From positions 12,981,001 to 13,045,000 of the forward strand of contig CM075777.1 in the NCBI GenBank assembly GCA_037974665.1: a DNA stretch of 64,000 nucleotides, in the 5' to 3' direction. This DNA is from Ehretia macrophylla. Taxonomy: Eukaryota; Streptophyta; Magnoliopsida; Boraginales; Ehretiaceae. The first letter of the stretch is position 1; each line of letters begins with the position of its first letter. The notes under the pieces were generated by a model. It was not told the origin of the DNA, did no database searches, and worked only from the letters and a program-made list of their open reading frames with translations. The position numbers and the translations under genes are program-made. Below are positions 1 through 12,231 of this stretch, in pieces.

Positions 1-440
1 ATAGATGCAAGATAGAAAAAGGGAGTGAATACTTTCTTTTTTGCCGTTTTTTCATCTATTTGTGAATTGTTAATCAACCCACCTCATTCATAGACCCTAT
101 GCGATCTAATATTTCTGGCAGGTAGTACCTATTCTTTTCATTTCAAATTCTGAATGAAAATGTCTAAGATTGTTTTGAGCCTTTTAAATGTCATTTTGTT
201 AGGTGTTCCCAATAATTCGGATCGAATCGGTACGTATAAAACCATTATGCAATATATGTTTCCGCAAGATTTTATGGGTTCTGATTTCTACCTCTGAGGC
301 ATATCATCACTGTGTTATTATTCTCTAAATTATTAAGAATAATTTCTTTTATCATATTATGAGATGCATAGCTTTATTAATTGTTGATTTTTCACCTCTA
401 GCTGTTGCTGCGGGTCCTCACTCATGTATCATAATTGTAG
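1..440 (+). other. Intron 6 (3' part) of HSP60 copy A
   Basis: No gene lies here. The segment is the end of the intron before exon 7 of HSP60 copy A and aligns almost base for base with 39754-40398 in copy C. At 220-222 it keeps the bases GAT where C carries a 207-bp insertion, so this is the empty site. The acceptor is ..TTGTAG at 435-440. Confidence 0.7.
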
Positions 441-2755
441 GGCGGAAAGAAATTGTATAACGAGTTGGAAGTTCATGAAAGTATGATGCTAGACAAAGGT
501 TACATTTCCCCACATTTCATCACAAACCCGGAAACCGAGAAATGTGTAAGCCAACTTGTTTTGTTTTGTAGCATGTTTTTAGCGCTTGTTATTAACAGTT
601 TAACTTAATTATGCAGGAGTTAGATAATCCTATTGTCTTAATACATGAAAAGGAAATTAACAGTGTTAATGCTATTGTTAAAGTGTTGGAGTTGGCTTTA
701 AAGGTAACTTTGAATTTTTTTATTTTTTTTTTATTTTTTAAAAAGAAAAAGTTCATTCATTTTCTTGGAGGAAATGGGTAGAAATTAGCATGTTATAATA
801 TTGTCTTAAAATTTTCTCACATAGCGAACATTACTCTATTCTTCTGTATCTTTCCAGAGACAAAGATCCCTATTGATTGTTGCTAAAGATGTGGAAAGTA
901 AAGCACCTAAAACTCTTATTATTCTGAGCAAGCTTCATGCTGGTATCAAGGTATTCTTGCTATATCATTAAAGAATAGAGTTTTTTTTTTTTTTTTTCTT
1001 TTTGGTTTTTTTAGAAAAAAAAAATTCATTATATTAGACATTTTCACTGTACGAATGCACTCCCTAACCTCTCTCACTAGCACCCCCTAACCTTGGGTTC
1101 CTGGCTCCGCCATTGTATACAAGTTATGCAGGTTTGTGCCATAGAAACTCCTTAATTGGTTTGGTGGTCTAGAGAATGTTGTTCTCCATGATCTTGCTGC
1201 TTTAACAGGAGGCCAAGTTAGTCCATTTGCTCAGTTAATTTTATCCTATAGAGTCTGATGAGAGAAGGAGATTACTTACGTCCTAAATGCAGGTAATAAT
1301 TGGAGACGGAATAAATATTGATGACGTGGAATTCGATATGTTGGGTTCATGCCAAAAGGTATTATATGTTATTGTTGTACATATCTTTATTATCCACCAT
1401 GTTCCAAATATGTTCATGAAAAGGTAAAATTCAGAGGTTTATCTATAGCATCTTCTTTTTTAGTTTTGGATTTTTATTTTCTGGACATCAATGGTAGGAC
1501 ATTCTATTTTCTCTAGAGTATTGGTATTATTAACAATTGTTCTTGTCTTATAGGTGACAATCTCTAGACACGACACGGTTATTTTTGATGGTGCTGGTGA
1601 CAAGAAGAAAATCGAGGAAAGATGTGAAGAGGTTTGTACTACTAGTTTTACTATATGCATGTTTTCTTTATTTTAAATAATTCTCCGATTCTCATGCACG
1701 ATATATTTTTCAGATCTTAACTTGTTTTGCATTGTGTGTGCCAACTATATTTAACAGATTAGATCAGGAATTGAACGAATTGAACAAACTGAAAGAGGCA
1801 TCTATTCTTTTGACAAGAGGTTGAAAAAGAGGCTGGAAAATCTTTCTAGTGTGGCTGTACTGAAGGTTGTGTATATCATGACTGAAGAAGAAACAAAAAA
1901 TATTATCTTTGTTCTCATTCCTCGAAAGAAGTTTTTACGGGATCCCTATCTACCAAAATTTTTACTTCTGATTCTGGCGAACGAATAATCATATGAGGCC
2001 AGCCTTTATCTTCCGCATCCTAAAATTAATAGAGATACAAAAGAATCTACACTAACAATTTCTTGCTTTCTCTTACAAATCGGAAGAGCTAATAAAGCTG
2101 AAGTTGATGAGAGGAAAAGCAGAGTTACAAATGTCCTAAATGCTACCAAGGCAGCTGTAAAAGAAGGAATTCTTCCAGGTAAGTAATATTGTCAATCATG
2201 TTTCATCCCACATGGCCTTGCAAATCCTAATTATGTAATTTAATTGCTAACAAAATACTTTTTATAATACAGGAGGTGGTGTCGCTCTCCTATATGCATC
2301 AAAAGAATTAGATAAGCTGCAAACTGCCAACTTCGATCAAAAGATTGGTATTCAGATTATTCAAAATGCATTGAAGGTCCATCTGCAACTGTAGCTTTTG
2401 CACATATAGATAATCATCAACTTTCTACTTTGTAGGCATTAGTGATAACATATATAAACCATTTTCTACATGCCTGCAAGCTTGAGACTGGGATTTGATT
2501 TCAATTTTTAATCATATTTGTTAAGGTATAAATCTGCTATGTCTGAACTAAGCACACGACCTGCAAAAATATAAAGGAACCATGGGGTTTTTTCAGGGAC
2601 TTTCTTCGAGGATCAAGTCAGTTTAAAGTATCCGAGCATAAGCTAAATGCAATGGAAATTTAAAGAATAGATATTTTAATTAAAAAATGAGTTATCTTTC
2701 GTGACTGTTGGGGTTCTATTTATATTATTTGCTATGGAATCTTATGGGCTATATG

Positions 2756-3497
2756 TGTTGGGAGAAAACCCGATATCAAAACACAAACAACAAATGCACA
2801 GCGGAAATAACACCCTCCCACCTTGTATAAACCTGTTAGGAAGCAACAAATAGAGCCAACAACAATATGCACGAATCTGAAAATTCCAGAAAATAGAGCA
2901 ACACCAAGATTTTAACGTGAAAAACCTCCCCAACGTGGAGAGTAAAAACCACGGCACCGTAGTCTACCCAAAAACTTCCACTATCAACAAATAATGGGTA
3001 CAAGAGAGTCTTCTCTAGTTACAACTAGAGGCATGCACAATACATTCACCAAGAATAACATATTCTTGCAAATATTGCATCAACAAAAGAGATTAAACCA
3101 AGAAGTAGGAAAGAAATCACCAAAAATGTTGTCACTGTTCACGACAGAAAAACGGGCCGTAGAGAGCTCCAAATCTGATCTCCACCGTTCAGATTGAAGA
3201 CCCACGAGTTGTGAACATGCACACAAAATTTCAGCTCAATCGGACCACAAATGACCCTCCGATTGTCGATTTGATGAAGATTGCGCAGTCTGAAATTTCT
3301 ACTCTCTTCTTCTTCTTTCTCTCTCTCTCGTTTACTCACTCTCTCTTTTTCAAAATAAGTGACAGACCAGCTGGTCTGTCCATTCCATTCCTTTTTTATT
3401 TTATTTTATTGTTTTTCTCTTTTTTTGTTTTCTTTTGGTCAAAAAGCAAAAGCATAATGATAACCACCCATATGGGTTGGTCTCTCCTAGCACAACA
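2756..3497 (-). repeat. Copia 3' LTR (left copy)
   Basis: 742-bp terminal repeat matching 17296-18070. It begins TGTTGGGAGAAAACCC and ends TCTCCTAGCACAACA in plus orientation. It lacks the long CT run that expands the other copy, which accounts for most of the length difference. Confidence 0.93.
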
Positions 3498-3510
3498 ATC
3501 TCCCCCACCA
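3498..3510 (-). other. Copia polypurine tract
   Basis: On the minus strand the sequence next to the 3' LTR reads GGTGGGGGAGAT, a typical plus-strand priming polypurine tract directly abutting the LTR. Confidence 0.75.
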
Positions 3511-3512
3511 AC

Positions 3513-4527
3513 TCAAGTGGGTGGGTCAATCAACCCAGCAACTAAACGACATATCTCAAGCTTCTCTCTTGGCAACGCCTTCGTCAACATATAGGAGCCA
3601 TTGTCATCTGTATGAACTTTTTCAAGTTTCAACAGCTTCAAATTCAAAACATCCTTGATCCAATGGTACCTCACATCAATATGTTTCGATCTTGAATGAA
3701 ATGAAGAATTCTTACCAAGATGTATTGCACTCTGACTGTCGCAATACAAGACATAATTATCTTGCTTAAACCCAAGTTCTTCCAGAAACTTTTTCATCCA
3801 TAGCAATTCCTTGCATGCTTCAGTTGCTGCAATGAACTCCGCTTCAGTAGTGGAAAGGGTAACACACTTTTGCAATCTCGATTGCCATGCCACAGCTCCC
3901 CCTGCAAAGGTAATCAAATAACCCGAAGTAGACTAACGAGTATCAACATCTCCAGCCATATCAGCATCTACGTAACCCACAAGCATAGGCTTCTCACATC
4001 CAAAGCAAAGTCTCAGTTTGGATGTGCCTCGAAGATATCTCATAATCCACTTCACTGCATTCCAGTGTTCTCTCCCAGGATTTGAGAGAAAACGACTCAC
4101 CGTACCAACTGCATGTGCTATGTCTGGCCGTGTACACACCATAGCATACATCAAACTTCCCACTGCTGAAGAATATGGAACATTCTGCATATCTTTCTTT
4201 TCTTCATCTGTAGAAGGACACTGTTGAGCACTTATCTTAAAGTGAGTAGCAAGATAAGCACTAACCACTTTAGCTTTATCCATGTTGAACTTTTGAAGTA
4301 CTTTTTCGATGTACTTCTCTTGTGACAAATACACTTTTTTGCCATTTCTGTCTCGATTGATTCTCATGCCAAGAATCTGCTTTGCCGGTCCTAAGTCTTT
4401 CATAGCAAAAGACTTATTTAATAGTTTCTTCAACCTGTCAATTCTTGAAGAATTCCTGCCAATAATCAACATATCATCAACGTATAGCAACAAGATAATA
4501 AAATCATCATCAGAGAATTTTTTAGAA
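3513..4527 (-). pseudogene. Copia reverse transcriptase (C-terminal part) and RNase H
   Basis: Two in-register pieces, 4493-3933 and 3917-3513, are separated only by an in-frame TAG where related proteins have a Lys before STSGYL. The first carries the RT catalytic box LLYVDDMLI and the palm/connection block (QILGMRI, KWIMRYLRGT). The second carries Copia RNase H motifs (VTLSTTEAEFIAATEA, LYCDSQSAIHL, KHIDVRYHWI). The N-terminal RT part is absent: the frame enters only a few residues before YVDD, next to the Gypsy insertion point. It is non-functional. Confidence 0.9.
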
Positions 4528-4532
4528 AAGAC

Positions 4533-6053
4533 TGATGGGTGCTTAGCTTAGGGTATAAATCAATATCAAATTTAAGCCAAGTTTTAACTCGCAAGTGCAC
4601 GAGTGATTGTAGTGTAGTGTGCTAATGCGAGGTCGAATCCACAGGGAGGCTATTTGAAAGTTTGTAGAAAAGTGTAAGTAAAGTGCCTAAGTAATTAAAC
4701 TAAATTAAATTGTAAATTGTGTGATTTGAATAAAAGTTAACCAAAAATAAAATAAAAGTGAAATTAAATGCGAAAACTAAAATTAAATATGAAAGTTGAA
4801 ATTGAAGTTTGACCACTATTGGGAAAGGTTTAGGGATCGGATTCCTATGCAAAGTTGAATTCTAGGCTCGAACTTAGGATTTCTTATTTTGATGCAAAAT
4901 TAGACTACAAGCCTAATTAATTAATTAATCACCTTAAGTTAACTAATTAACGGGTTAGACCTAGTTTAGAGGTGCAACGCTATCTCCAAGTCCTTTATCT
5001 AGCCAGAGTGTAGATTTGTCCTAAAATCCTAGGCAAACACATTAATTAATTAAGTGGAGGAAAACTATGGTACAACCTATAGTTTTCACAATCAAGCCCA
5101 ATTTATATATTTGATCTACCATACGAATTTCTATTAATTACTAGCTACAAGCATAATAAATTAATAGAATAACTAATAAAGCATGTAAATCAAATATATA
5201 AGACTAGCATCAAAATAATCCAACCAAGTTCAAGACCATAAAATTAAATTATTGCATAGTAATCCTAACCTAAACAATGAATTAATTGTTCATGTTCAAC
5301 AAAACTGAATCAAAATTATAAAAAGAAAGTAAATTAAACTTCTCCATAAATTGATTTGAATCTGTTGAAAATAATAATTTAATCTGAATCTCAACTGAAA
5401 ATTGAAGAAGAATTTACGAAAAGAAATAAATCGAACTTGCTGCTATTTTTTTGCTCGTCGTCAAAGTTTTTTTTTTCTCCTTCGCTGCTCGCTGGTTGCT
5501 CTTTGTTTTTTTCCTTTTCTCTCCTCTGCGCCGCAGCTCTCAAAGCTTTCTGCTTCTCCTTCTTTTTCCTACTGCGCCGCACTGCCTCCTTTTTTTTTTT
5601 TTTTTGTGTCGCTGCGTTGCTGTTGCTTTTATAAGTACAGTAGACCGCCCTTATCAATGGGCTTGGTCGGTCGACATGGCCAACTTTGGCCATTCTAAGT
5701 CCAACGTGGACTTTGCTCATGTTTTCTGCCAAGTCCAAATTGGACTTGGTTGATTAATGACCAAGGCTTTTTAGCCTTGGTCAAACATTATTTTTTTATT
5801 ATTATTATTTTTGTTTGTTTCTTTTTTTCTTTTATTTTCCCTTTGCAATTCCTCTCACCATGCTTCATCATTCACGAACAAATTTTTGCTATCTGTTTTT
5901 TCATCCAATTTCTTTCAATTCAGCCCCAAATACTTTTTCATCATTCAATTCCTACATGCTCAAAAACACAACTAAAATGATCAAATATTATAATTAATGT
6001 GCATAATTAATTCTAAAAAATAAAGAAATAAGCCTGAAAATATGAATACATCA
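4533..6053 (-). repeat. Gypsy 3' LTR (left copy)
   Basis: 1521-bp LTR, nearly identical to 13893-15406 with few substitutions and small indels (for example a 7-base difference near 5450 and T-run length changes). The ORFs predicted inside it are low-complexity shadows that occur equally in the other LTR. Confidence 0.95.
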
Positions 6054-6070
6054 ACACCCCCAAACCTACC
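6054..6070 (-). other. Gypsy polypurine tract
   Basis: The minus strand reads GGTAGGTTTGGGGGTGT directly before the 3' LTR, the G-rich tract expected for plus-strand priming. Confidence 0.7.
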
Positions 6071-7944
6071 TCTTGCTTGTCCCCAAGCAAGACTAGAATC
6101 TAAGCAAATCTTCAAGTTCTCAAGACGTTGCTTTAACGAATCAATCAACTCTAACAAAAGGACAAGGTTCGGGGAACAATTGATCCTATGGTATAGTAGT
6201 TCAGCGAACTCATTCGGATCTCTCTCTTTAAAGGCAAAACATGTTTACTACAAGATTGCACTAAACACTATTAAGCCTCCACGTAACAAAGTAACAAGAC
6301 AACTCAATACAACTAGATCGTAATACTCGCATCCCCATTGCCTTTATAATCTTCCAAACATGCCTTTCATCCTTTTATTCATCCTAAAACATAAAAGTAA
6401 ACATATTTCATCTCTCTTTTTATTTGGTGCTTGGTCCCAAACGGTCAACTCAACACTCCATGTAACGAGTTTTCGAGGTCATCAATCCCAGCCACTTAAG
6501 GCTTAGGTTGATAGGCTTTGAAAGGCCCCATGCGTACCCTACTTGCTCAAAGTATTGAACACCGAAACACCGTACACCTTAAGCACATATCCCTAAAAAT
6601 AAACAATGAATACAAGGATAGTGGTGCTAAGAGATAGAAGTAAAGAATTTTTTTTATTTTTTTATTTTCTTTTTTTGATTTTTTGATTTTTTGATTTTTT
6701 TAATTTTTAATTTTTCATCATTTTATATATATATATATATATATTTTTTTTTTTTTCTCTTTTTTCACTATAAAGGCCCAAACACGCAAACAAGACTACT
6801 CAAGCGAGGGTACTCATATCACAACCACATTATATCTCATCATCTTACAACCAAGTCATGGGACCACAATAGTCTAAGCATAATCTCACAGTCCCCACGC
6901 CTCGCATTCATCAAAATCAATCCTAAAAGTTCAACTCAAAACTACCTCATAAAATCAAGAACCACCTACTCTCCTCAATCACTTCATAAGAGTAAATCAA
7001 TACATCATCACAACTCCTCAATTACCAGAAAATCCACCACAAATCCACAAATAAACATAAATTTCAGATTGCCCCAAAACAACAATTGACACAATTAAAC
7101 ACCCGCACCCCCAAACCTAAAGTTTGCTCGTCCTCAAGCAAATAGAATTAAAACATGCTAGGGGTATGGGAAATGGGGAAAAGAACATATAATGGGAATC
7201 CAATAGTGAAAGTGCATGAAAAGAAAGCAATTAACAAAAATAGAGAGAGTAGATAAACATACCTGAAGTGATCGATAATGAAACAAAAGGTAACCCTTCA
7301 CATCTACAACTTGTAATTAAACTCAAAAGCAAAACAATAGAGGATAAAACAAGATAATATGAGAAAATACCATAAAAGAATAAAATTATTTTTTACTTTT
7401 TCATTTTTTTTTAGATGTTTTTTTGTTGGCCGACCCTATTTACATCCCCATACAAAGGCTCCGAACTCTGGGAGGCACTAAAGCCGACTCATTAAAAATA
7501 AATAAGCACAATGAAACAATTTAAATAAAGAGAGTTAGAATGCAAATACCTGGATCTATTTAATGTCAGCCAGTAAGACAAATCTTGTGAAACTTCAGAA
7601 ATGGAGTTAACTAAGTACATTAAAAATGCGGAGGAGAGGCCATTAATTTCAAACCACCAACGTACTCAAACCCCAGACATCTTCCCATACTTAAGAGGGA
7701 AGGCCAGGCATTACGCTTTCGGCCAGTGATTTTACTTTCATAGTATCCATCCTAACTAATCCCAAGACTTCCATTACACAAGATAATCCATTTTCGAGAA
7801 AATAGTAAAGCCCACTATAACCCAGTGTAGGTCCAACCAAAAAGTTGGGAAACAGAATTAAAGAAAGTAAAATAAAGTAATTATTCATAGGGTGCCTCCT
7901 AGAAGCGCTGCATTTAATGCCGACAGCTAGGCGAAGGTCATTGC
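6071..7944 (-). other. Non-coding 3' region of the Gypsy element
   Basis: 1.9 kb between integrase and the 3' LTR. Athila/Tat elements often carry an envelope-like or other extra ORF here. I see no long minus-strand frame, only AT-rich DNA, T-runs, a short (AT)n at about 6724-6744 and a second copy of the CCCCCAAACCTA block near 7109-7120. Confidence 0.6.
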
Positions 7945-9258
7945 TCATGTAAGGTCAGAAGGGTCCCGTAGCTCTACAGATTCAACTTCATGGGGGACCG
8001 AACTCGGGTCAAGGGCATGTTTCAAACGCTGACCATTAATTGTGAGGACTCGCCCATCTTTGAGGTGTTTAATTTTAATAGCCCCTGAAGGGTATGCCTC
8101 GAGCACCTCATAGGGTCCATCCCATCTAGTCCTCAATTTTCCTAAAAAGAACTTCAATTTAGAGTTAAACAACCAAACCTTATCTGAATGGGCGAAGGTT
8201 TTGCGCAAAATAGATTTATCGTGGATTCTCTTCATCCACTCCTTATAAAGTTTTGCATTCTCATATGCTTCATAACGAAATGCCTCCAACTCACTCAATG
8301 CCAATTTTCTACTCTCACCTGCTTGCTGCATGTCAAAGTTCAGGGCTTTAATAGCCCAATAAGCTTTATGCTCTAGCTCCACAGGGAGGTGGCAAGCCTT
8401 AACGTAGACTAATCTATATGGAGACATGCCTATGGGAGTCTTAAAAGCTGTGCGATAGGCCCATAACGCATCGTGTAAACGACATGACCAATCCTTGCGA
8501 TCGGGCCTAACTGTTTTCTGTAAAATGGATTTTATCTCCCTATTGGATACCTCCACTTGTCCACTCATCTGAGGATGATAAGGTGTCGCAATCTTATGCC
8601 GGACTGAATATTTTCTCAATAATGCCTCAAGTGTCCTATGGCGAAAATGTTGGCCTCCATCACTCAAAAGCACACGTGGCACCCCAAACCTAGAAAAGAT
8701 GTGCTCTTTAATGAACTTGACCACAACTTTGTGGTCATTGGTTCGAGTTGCCATCGCCTCCACCCATTTGGACACATAGTCTACAACCACAAGAATATAA
8801 GTGTACCCATACGAAGGAGGAAAAGGACCCATGAAATCAATGCCCCAGACATCAAATATCTCACAAACTAAAATGGGAGATAAGGGCATCATGTCTCTCC
8901 TAGAGATAGACCCAAACTGTTGACATCGATGACATTACTTACAGAATTGTTGGGCATCTCTGAATAGAGTGGGCCAAAAGAACCCACACTGGAGGACTTT
9001 AGCAGCTGTCCTCTTACCTCCAAAATGGCCACCACATGCCTCCCCATGGCAAAAGCTAAGGATGCTATCAAACTCTTCTTCCGGCACACATCGTCGGATA
9101 ACCTGATCAGCATACACCTTAAAGAGATTGGGATCCTCCCAAATAAAATGTTTCACTCGAGCCATGAAACGATCCTTCTCTCCCCGCCCCCAGTGAGAAG
9201 GCAACTCTTTCGCTGCCAAATAATTAACAAAATGGGCATACCAAGGAATCCTATGTGA
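7945..9258 (-). pseudogene. Gypsy integrase
   Basis: Integrase downstream of RNase H, in two frames. 9219-8935 carries the zinc-binding HHCC region (H..FGGKRTAAKVLQ..FFWPTLF, CK, then CHRCQ) and ends at an in-frame TAA between the two Cys pairs. 8892-7945 (315 codons) carries the DDE core: WGIDFMGPF (first Asp), LLSDGGQHF (second Asp) and [13 protein letters not shown] (Glu), followed by [22 protein letters not shown] and the C-terminal region. A second stop separates it from the RNase H frame. The catalytic triad is present but the frame is broken. Confidence 0.9.
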
Positions 9259-9270
9259 AACAGCAAAGAG

Positions 9271-11940
9271 TTACTCATCAGGGAAGCTATCATTAAAAGG
9301 AAGGGAGTCAGTGGGAGACCCAAGGACTAGACGCGACAAATGGTCAGCAACAGAATTCTCACTCCCCTTTTTATCTCTAATATCCAAGTCAAATTCCTGA
9401 AGTAATAGTAACCACTGAATCAGACGGGGCTTAGCATCCCCTTTAACAAGTAAGTAACGCAAGGCAGCATGATCCGTGTAGACTATCACCTTCGACCCTA
9501 GAATGTATGATCTAAACTTATCAAGGGAGAATACTACAGCTAGCAATTCTTTTTCTGTGGTAGTGTAATTCTTTTGAGCATCATCTAAGGTCTTGCTAGC
9601 GTAGTAGATCACACATGGCAACTTATCCCTACGTTGTCCCAAAACAGCCCCCACTGCGTAGTCGGATGCATCACACATAATCTCAAAAGATAGGCTATAA
9701 TCAAGAGGCTGGATGATAGGTGCGGAGGACAGTAAAGACTTCAGCTTCTCAAATGCCTTGTCACACTCGTCATCAAAATGAAATGGAGTATCATGTGCCA
9801 GGAGGCTGGAGAGAGGTCGAGCAATGTGGCTAAAGTCTTTGATGAAACGCCGGTAGAAACCGGCATGACCAAGGAATGATCTAACGTTACGCACCGTTTT
9901 TGGTGCTGGGAGTTTCTCTATCAACTCAACCTTGGCTGGGTCCACATGGATACCATCTTGAGATACAACATGACCAAGTACTATCCCCCGTCTAACCATG
10001 AAATGACTTTTCTCCCAACTAAGCACCAAATTCATCTTAACACAACGCTCTAGCACTAGGGAAAGGTGTGTGAGACACTCATCAAATGTAGCTCCAAAAA
10101 CTGAAAAATCATCCATAAAGACCTCTAGAAACTTCTCAATCATATCAGAAAAAATGGCCATCATACACCTCTGAAAGGTCGCTAGTGCATTGCATAAACT
10201 GAATGGCATACGACGATAGGCAAAGATCCCATATGGACAAGTGAATGTGGTCTTTTCTTGGTCATTGGGGAAGACTGGGATCTGATTATACCCGGAATAC
10301 CCATCTAGGAAGCAATAGTAGCCCTGTCTGGCTACTCTATCTAATATCTGGTCAAGAAAGGGTAAAGGAAAATGGTTTTTCCGGGTCTTGGCATTAAGCT
10401 TTCTATAGTCAATACAAACACGCCAACCAGCAGTGGTGCGTGTAGGAATAAGCTCACCCTTATCATTAGGGACTACTGTGATCCCAGACTTCTTTGGTAC
10501 CACCTGCACCGGACTGACCCATGAACTATCAGAAATCGGGTAAATGATACCTGCATCAAGAAGTTTAATGACTTCCTTATAAACAACCTCACTCATGTTT
10601 GGGTTCAGCCTCCTTTGCATCTCGCGGGAAGGAGTAGCACCATCTTCTAAGTGAATCCGATGCATACACAACGAAGGGTCTATACCTCGTAAGTCAGAAA
10701 TGGTCCACCCTATGGCCTTTTGATGATCACGAAGGACTCCTAACAATCTCTCCTCATGCTCAGTGGTCAGGTCTGATACGATAATTACTGGGAGGGTATC
10801 ATTAGGTCCTAAGTACACATATTTAAGATGCGCAGGCAAAGGTTTAAGCTCTAAAGCTGGAAGAGACTCAACCGGAGGGGGATCAGGACAAACTTTGGAT
10901 GGAAGGGAGCTACGACTATCATTAGGCTTGTCAGGGCTAGGATCAGACACTGCAGAAGTAGAAGCTACTAGCTCTTTCACAAATGAATCAGAGTCAAATT
11001 GAGTCAAGATTGCCTCAAGCTCTGCAAGCTTATCATCGGCAGTCAACATCGAATGGGCATGTTCCTCAATACAAGGGTCAATGATATCAACCATGAAGCA
11101 CTTATCCTCAGAATGTCTACTTACTCGATTGGCCGCCTCTGCGACCCTCACCTTAGCTCTCATATTCCCAAAGGTTAACTCAATCATCCCTGTCCTACAA
11201 TATATCACCGCATCAGCTATGGCCAGAAAAGGTCTCCCTAGAAGAACTGGTGTCGCATGCCTAGTGTCTAGTCCTGAGTCCAAGTCTAAGACAATGAAGT
11301 CAACTGGGAAGAGAAATTCACCAACTTTAACTAAGACATCCTCAATTATCCCTCTAGGTCGTCTCTCAGATCGATCTGCCAACTGAAGTGTAACATTTGT
11401 GGGAGTCAACTCCCCCAAACCTAAATGCTCATATATTGCAAATGGAATGAGATTCACACTAGACCCTAATTCAAGGAGGGCATGGTCCACCTGTTGATTT
11501 TGAATGATGCAAGGAATGGTGAAGGCTCCAGGGTCACTAAGCTTGGGCGGAAGACCCTTAGTGCATATACTACTCACTTTCTCTGTGAGCCTCACCTTCT
11601 TTGGAATATGGGTGGATTGCCTCTTCCTAATCCACAAGTCTTTGAGGAATTTGGCATAAGCCGGTATCTGCTGGATAACTTCAATAAGAGGCAGGTTTAT
11701 CTTAATATCCTTCAAGTGGTCTAATACCCGAGACTGCTTATCATCTTTCCTAGGTCGCTCTAAAGCATCAGGATAAGGCACCCTAGAAAGACTATTATCA
11801 CTGCAATCTACAACCTGCTTCTCATCTCTCTGTGAAGGAATGGTGTTTTCTCTACTATCCTCTATCTCATCTCCCGACTCACTTCCTACTCTCTCAACCT
11901 TATCCTCAACCTCTTTTGTATCCCTACTCTTGTCACTCAC
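9271..11940 (-). CDS. Gypsy pol: protease, reverse transcriptase, RNase H
   Basis: Open frame of 889 codons. The N-terminal 130 residues are polar linker. A retropepsin-like region at about 150-260 has LELGSSVNLIPF where Athila relatives have a D-x-G-A/S catalytic box, so the catalytic Asp is Glu here. RT spans about 440-630 with GWRVCIDYRKLN (near 510), FLDGYSGYNQI and the catalytic FMDDF (near 608; usually Y/F-x-DD). RNase H spans about 745-870 (MCDASDYAVGAVLGQ, TTTEKELLAVVF, YTDHAALRYLL), ending VADHLSRL. It begins with Met, but the true element would be translated as a gag-pol fusion. Long and uninterrupted, consistent with recent insertion, but the protease change makes activity doubtful. 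Confidence 0.9.
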   Translation of the reverse strand: MSDKSRDTKEVEDKVERVGSESGDEIEDSRENTIPSQRDEKQVVDCSDNSLSRVPYPDALERPRKDDKQSRVLDHLKDIKINLPLIEVIQQIPAYAKFLKDLWIRKRQSTHIPKKVRLTEKVSSICTKGLPPKLSDPGAFTIPCIIQNQQVDHALLELGSSVNLIPFAIYEHLGLGELTPTNVTLQLADRSERRPRGIIEDVLVKVGEFLFPVDFIVLDLDSGLDTRHATPVLLGRPFLAIADAVIYCRTGMIELTFGNMRAKVRVAEAANRVSRHSEDKCFMVDIIDPCIEEHAHSMLTADDKLAELEAILTQFDSDSFVKELVASTSAVSDPSPDKPNDSRSSLPSKVCPDPPPVESLPALELKPLPAHLKYVYLGPNDTLPVIIVSDLTTEHEERLLGVLRDHQKAIGWTISDLRGIDPSLCMHRIHLEDGATPSREMQRRLNPNMSEVVYKEVIKLLDAGIIYPISDSSWVSPVQVVPKKSGITVVPNDKGELIPTRTTAGWRVCIDYRKLNAKTRKNHFPLPFLDQILDRVARQGYYCFLDGYSGYNQIPVFPNDQEKTTFTCPYGIFAYRRMPFSLCNALATFQRCMMAIFSDMIEKFLEVFMDDFSVFGATFDECLTHLSLVLERCVKMNLVLSWEKSHFMVRRGIVLGHVVSQDGIHVDPAKVELIEKLPAPKTVRNVRSFLGHAGFYRRFIKDFSHIARPLSSLLAHDTPFHFDDECDKAFEKLKSLLSSAPIIQPLDYSLSFEIMCDASDYAVGAVLGQRRDKLPCVIYYASKTLDDAQKNYTTTEKELLAVVFSLDKFRSYILGSKVIVYTDHAALRYLLVKGDAKPRLIQWLLLLQEFDLDIRDKKGSENSVADHLSRLVLGSPTDSLPFNDSFPDE

Positions 11941-12231
11941 TCTCTTTGTTCTACTAGACTCACCTACCTGATTATCTAACTGGTAACCACTCCGAAGGGT
12001 GATAACAACTTTGGCTTGCTCATGGGTAGTCTAATTGTGGACATTGCTACACTGGCCTCGTGGATTCTCGACAGTCTGAGCAGGGAGCTTACCTTCATCC
12101 CTTCTAGTAATTTGTTGGGCCAGTTGCCCAACTTGAGTTTTCAACTTAGCAATAGATTGCTGCTGAGCATGAATTACTTGAAGTAACTTGTCAAACTTAT
12201 CATCAGTCTTGGTAGGAGGAGGAGGGCTAGG

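Noticed and set aside
5391..5738. Lys/Arg-rich or Phe-rich ORFs in the Gypsy LTR
   Set aside because: The same low-complexity frames occur in both LTRs (again at 14762-15052) and on both strands; they are LTR sequence, not genes.
6042..7089. Plus-strand ORFs in the 3' region of the Gypsy element as an envelope-like gene
   Set aside because: Wrong strand for the element, low complexity, and no signal peptide or transmembrane pattern.
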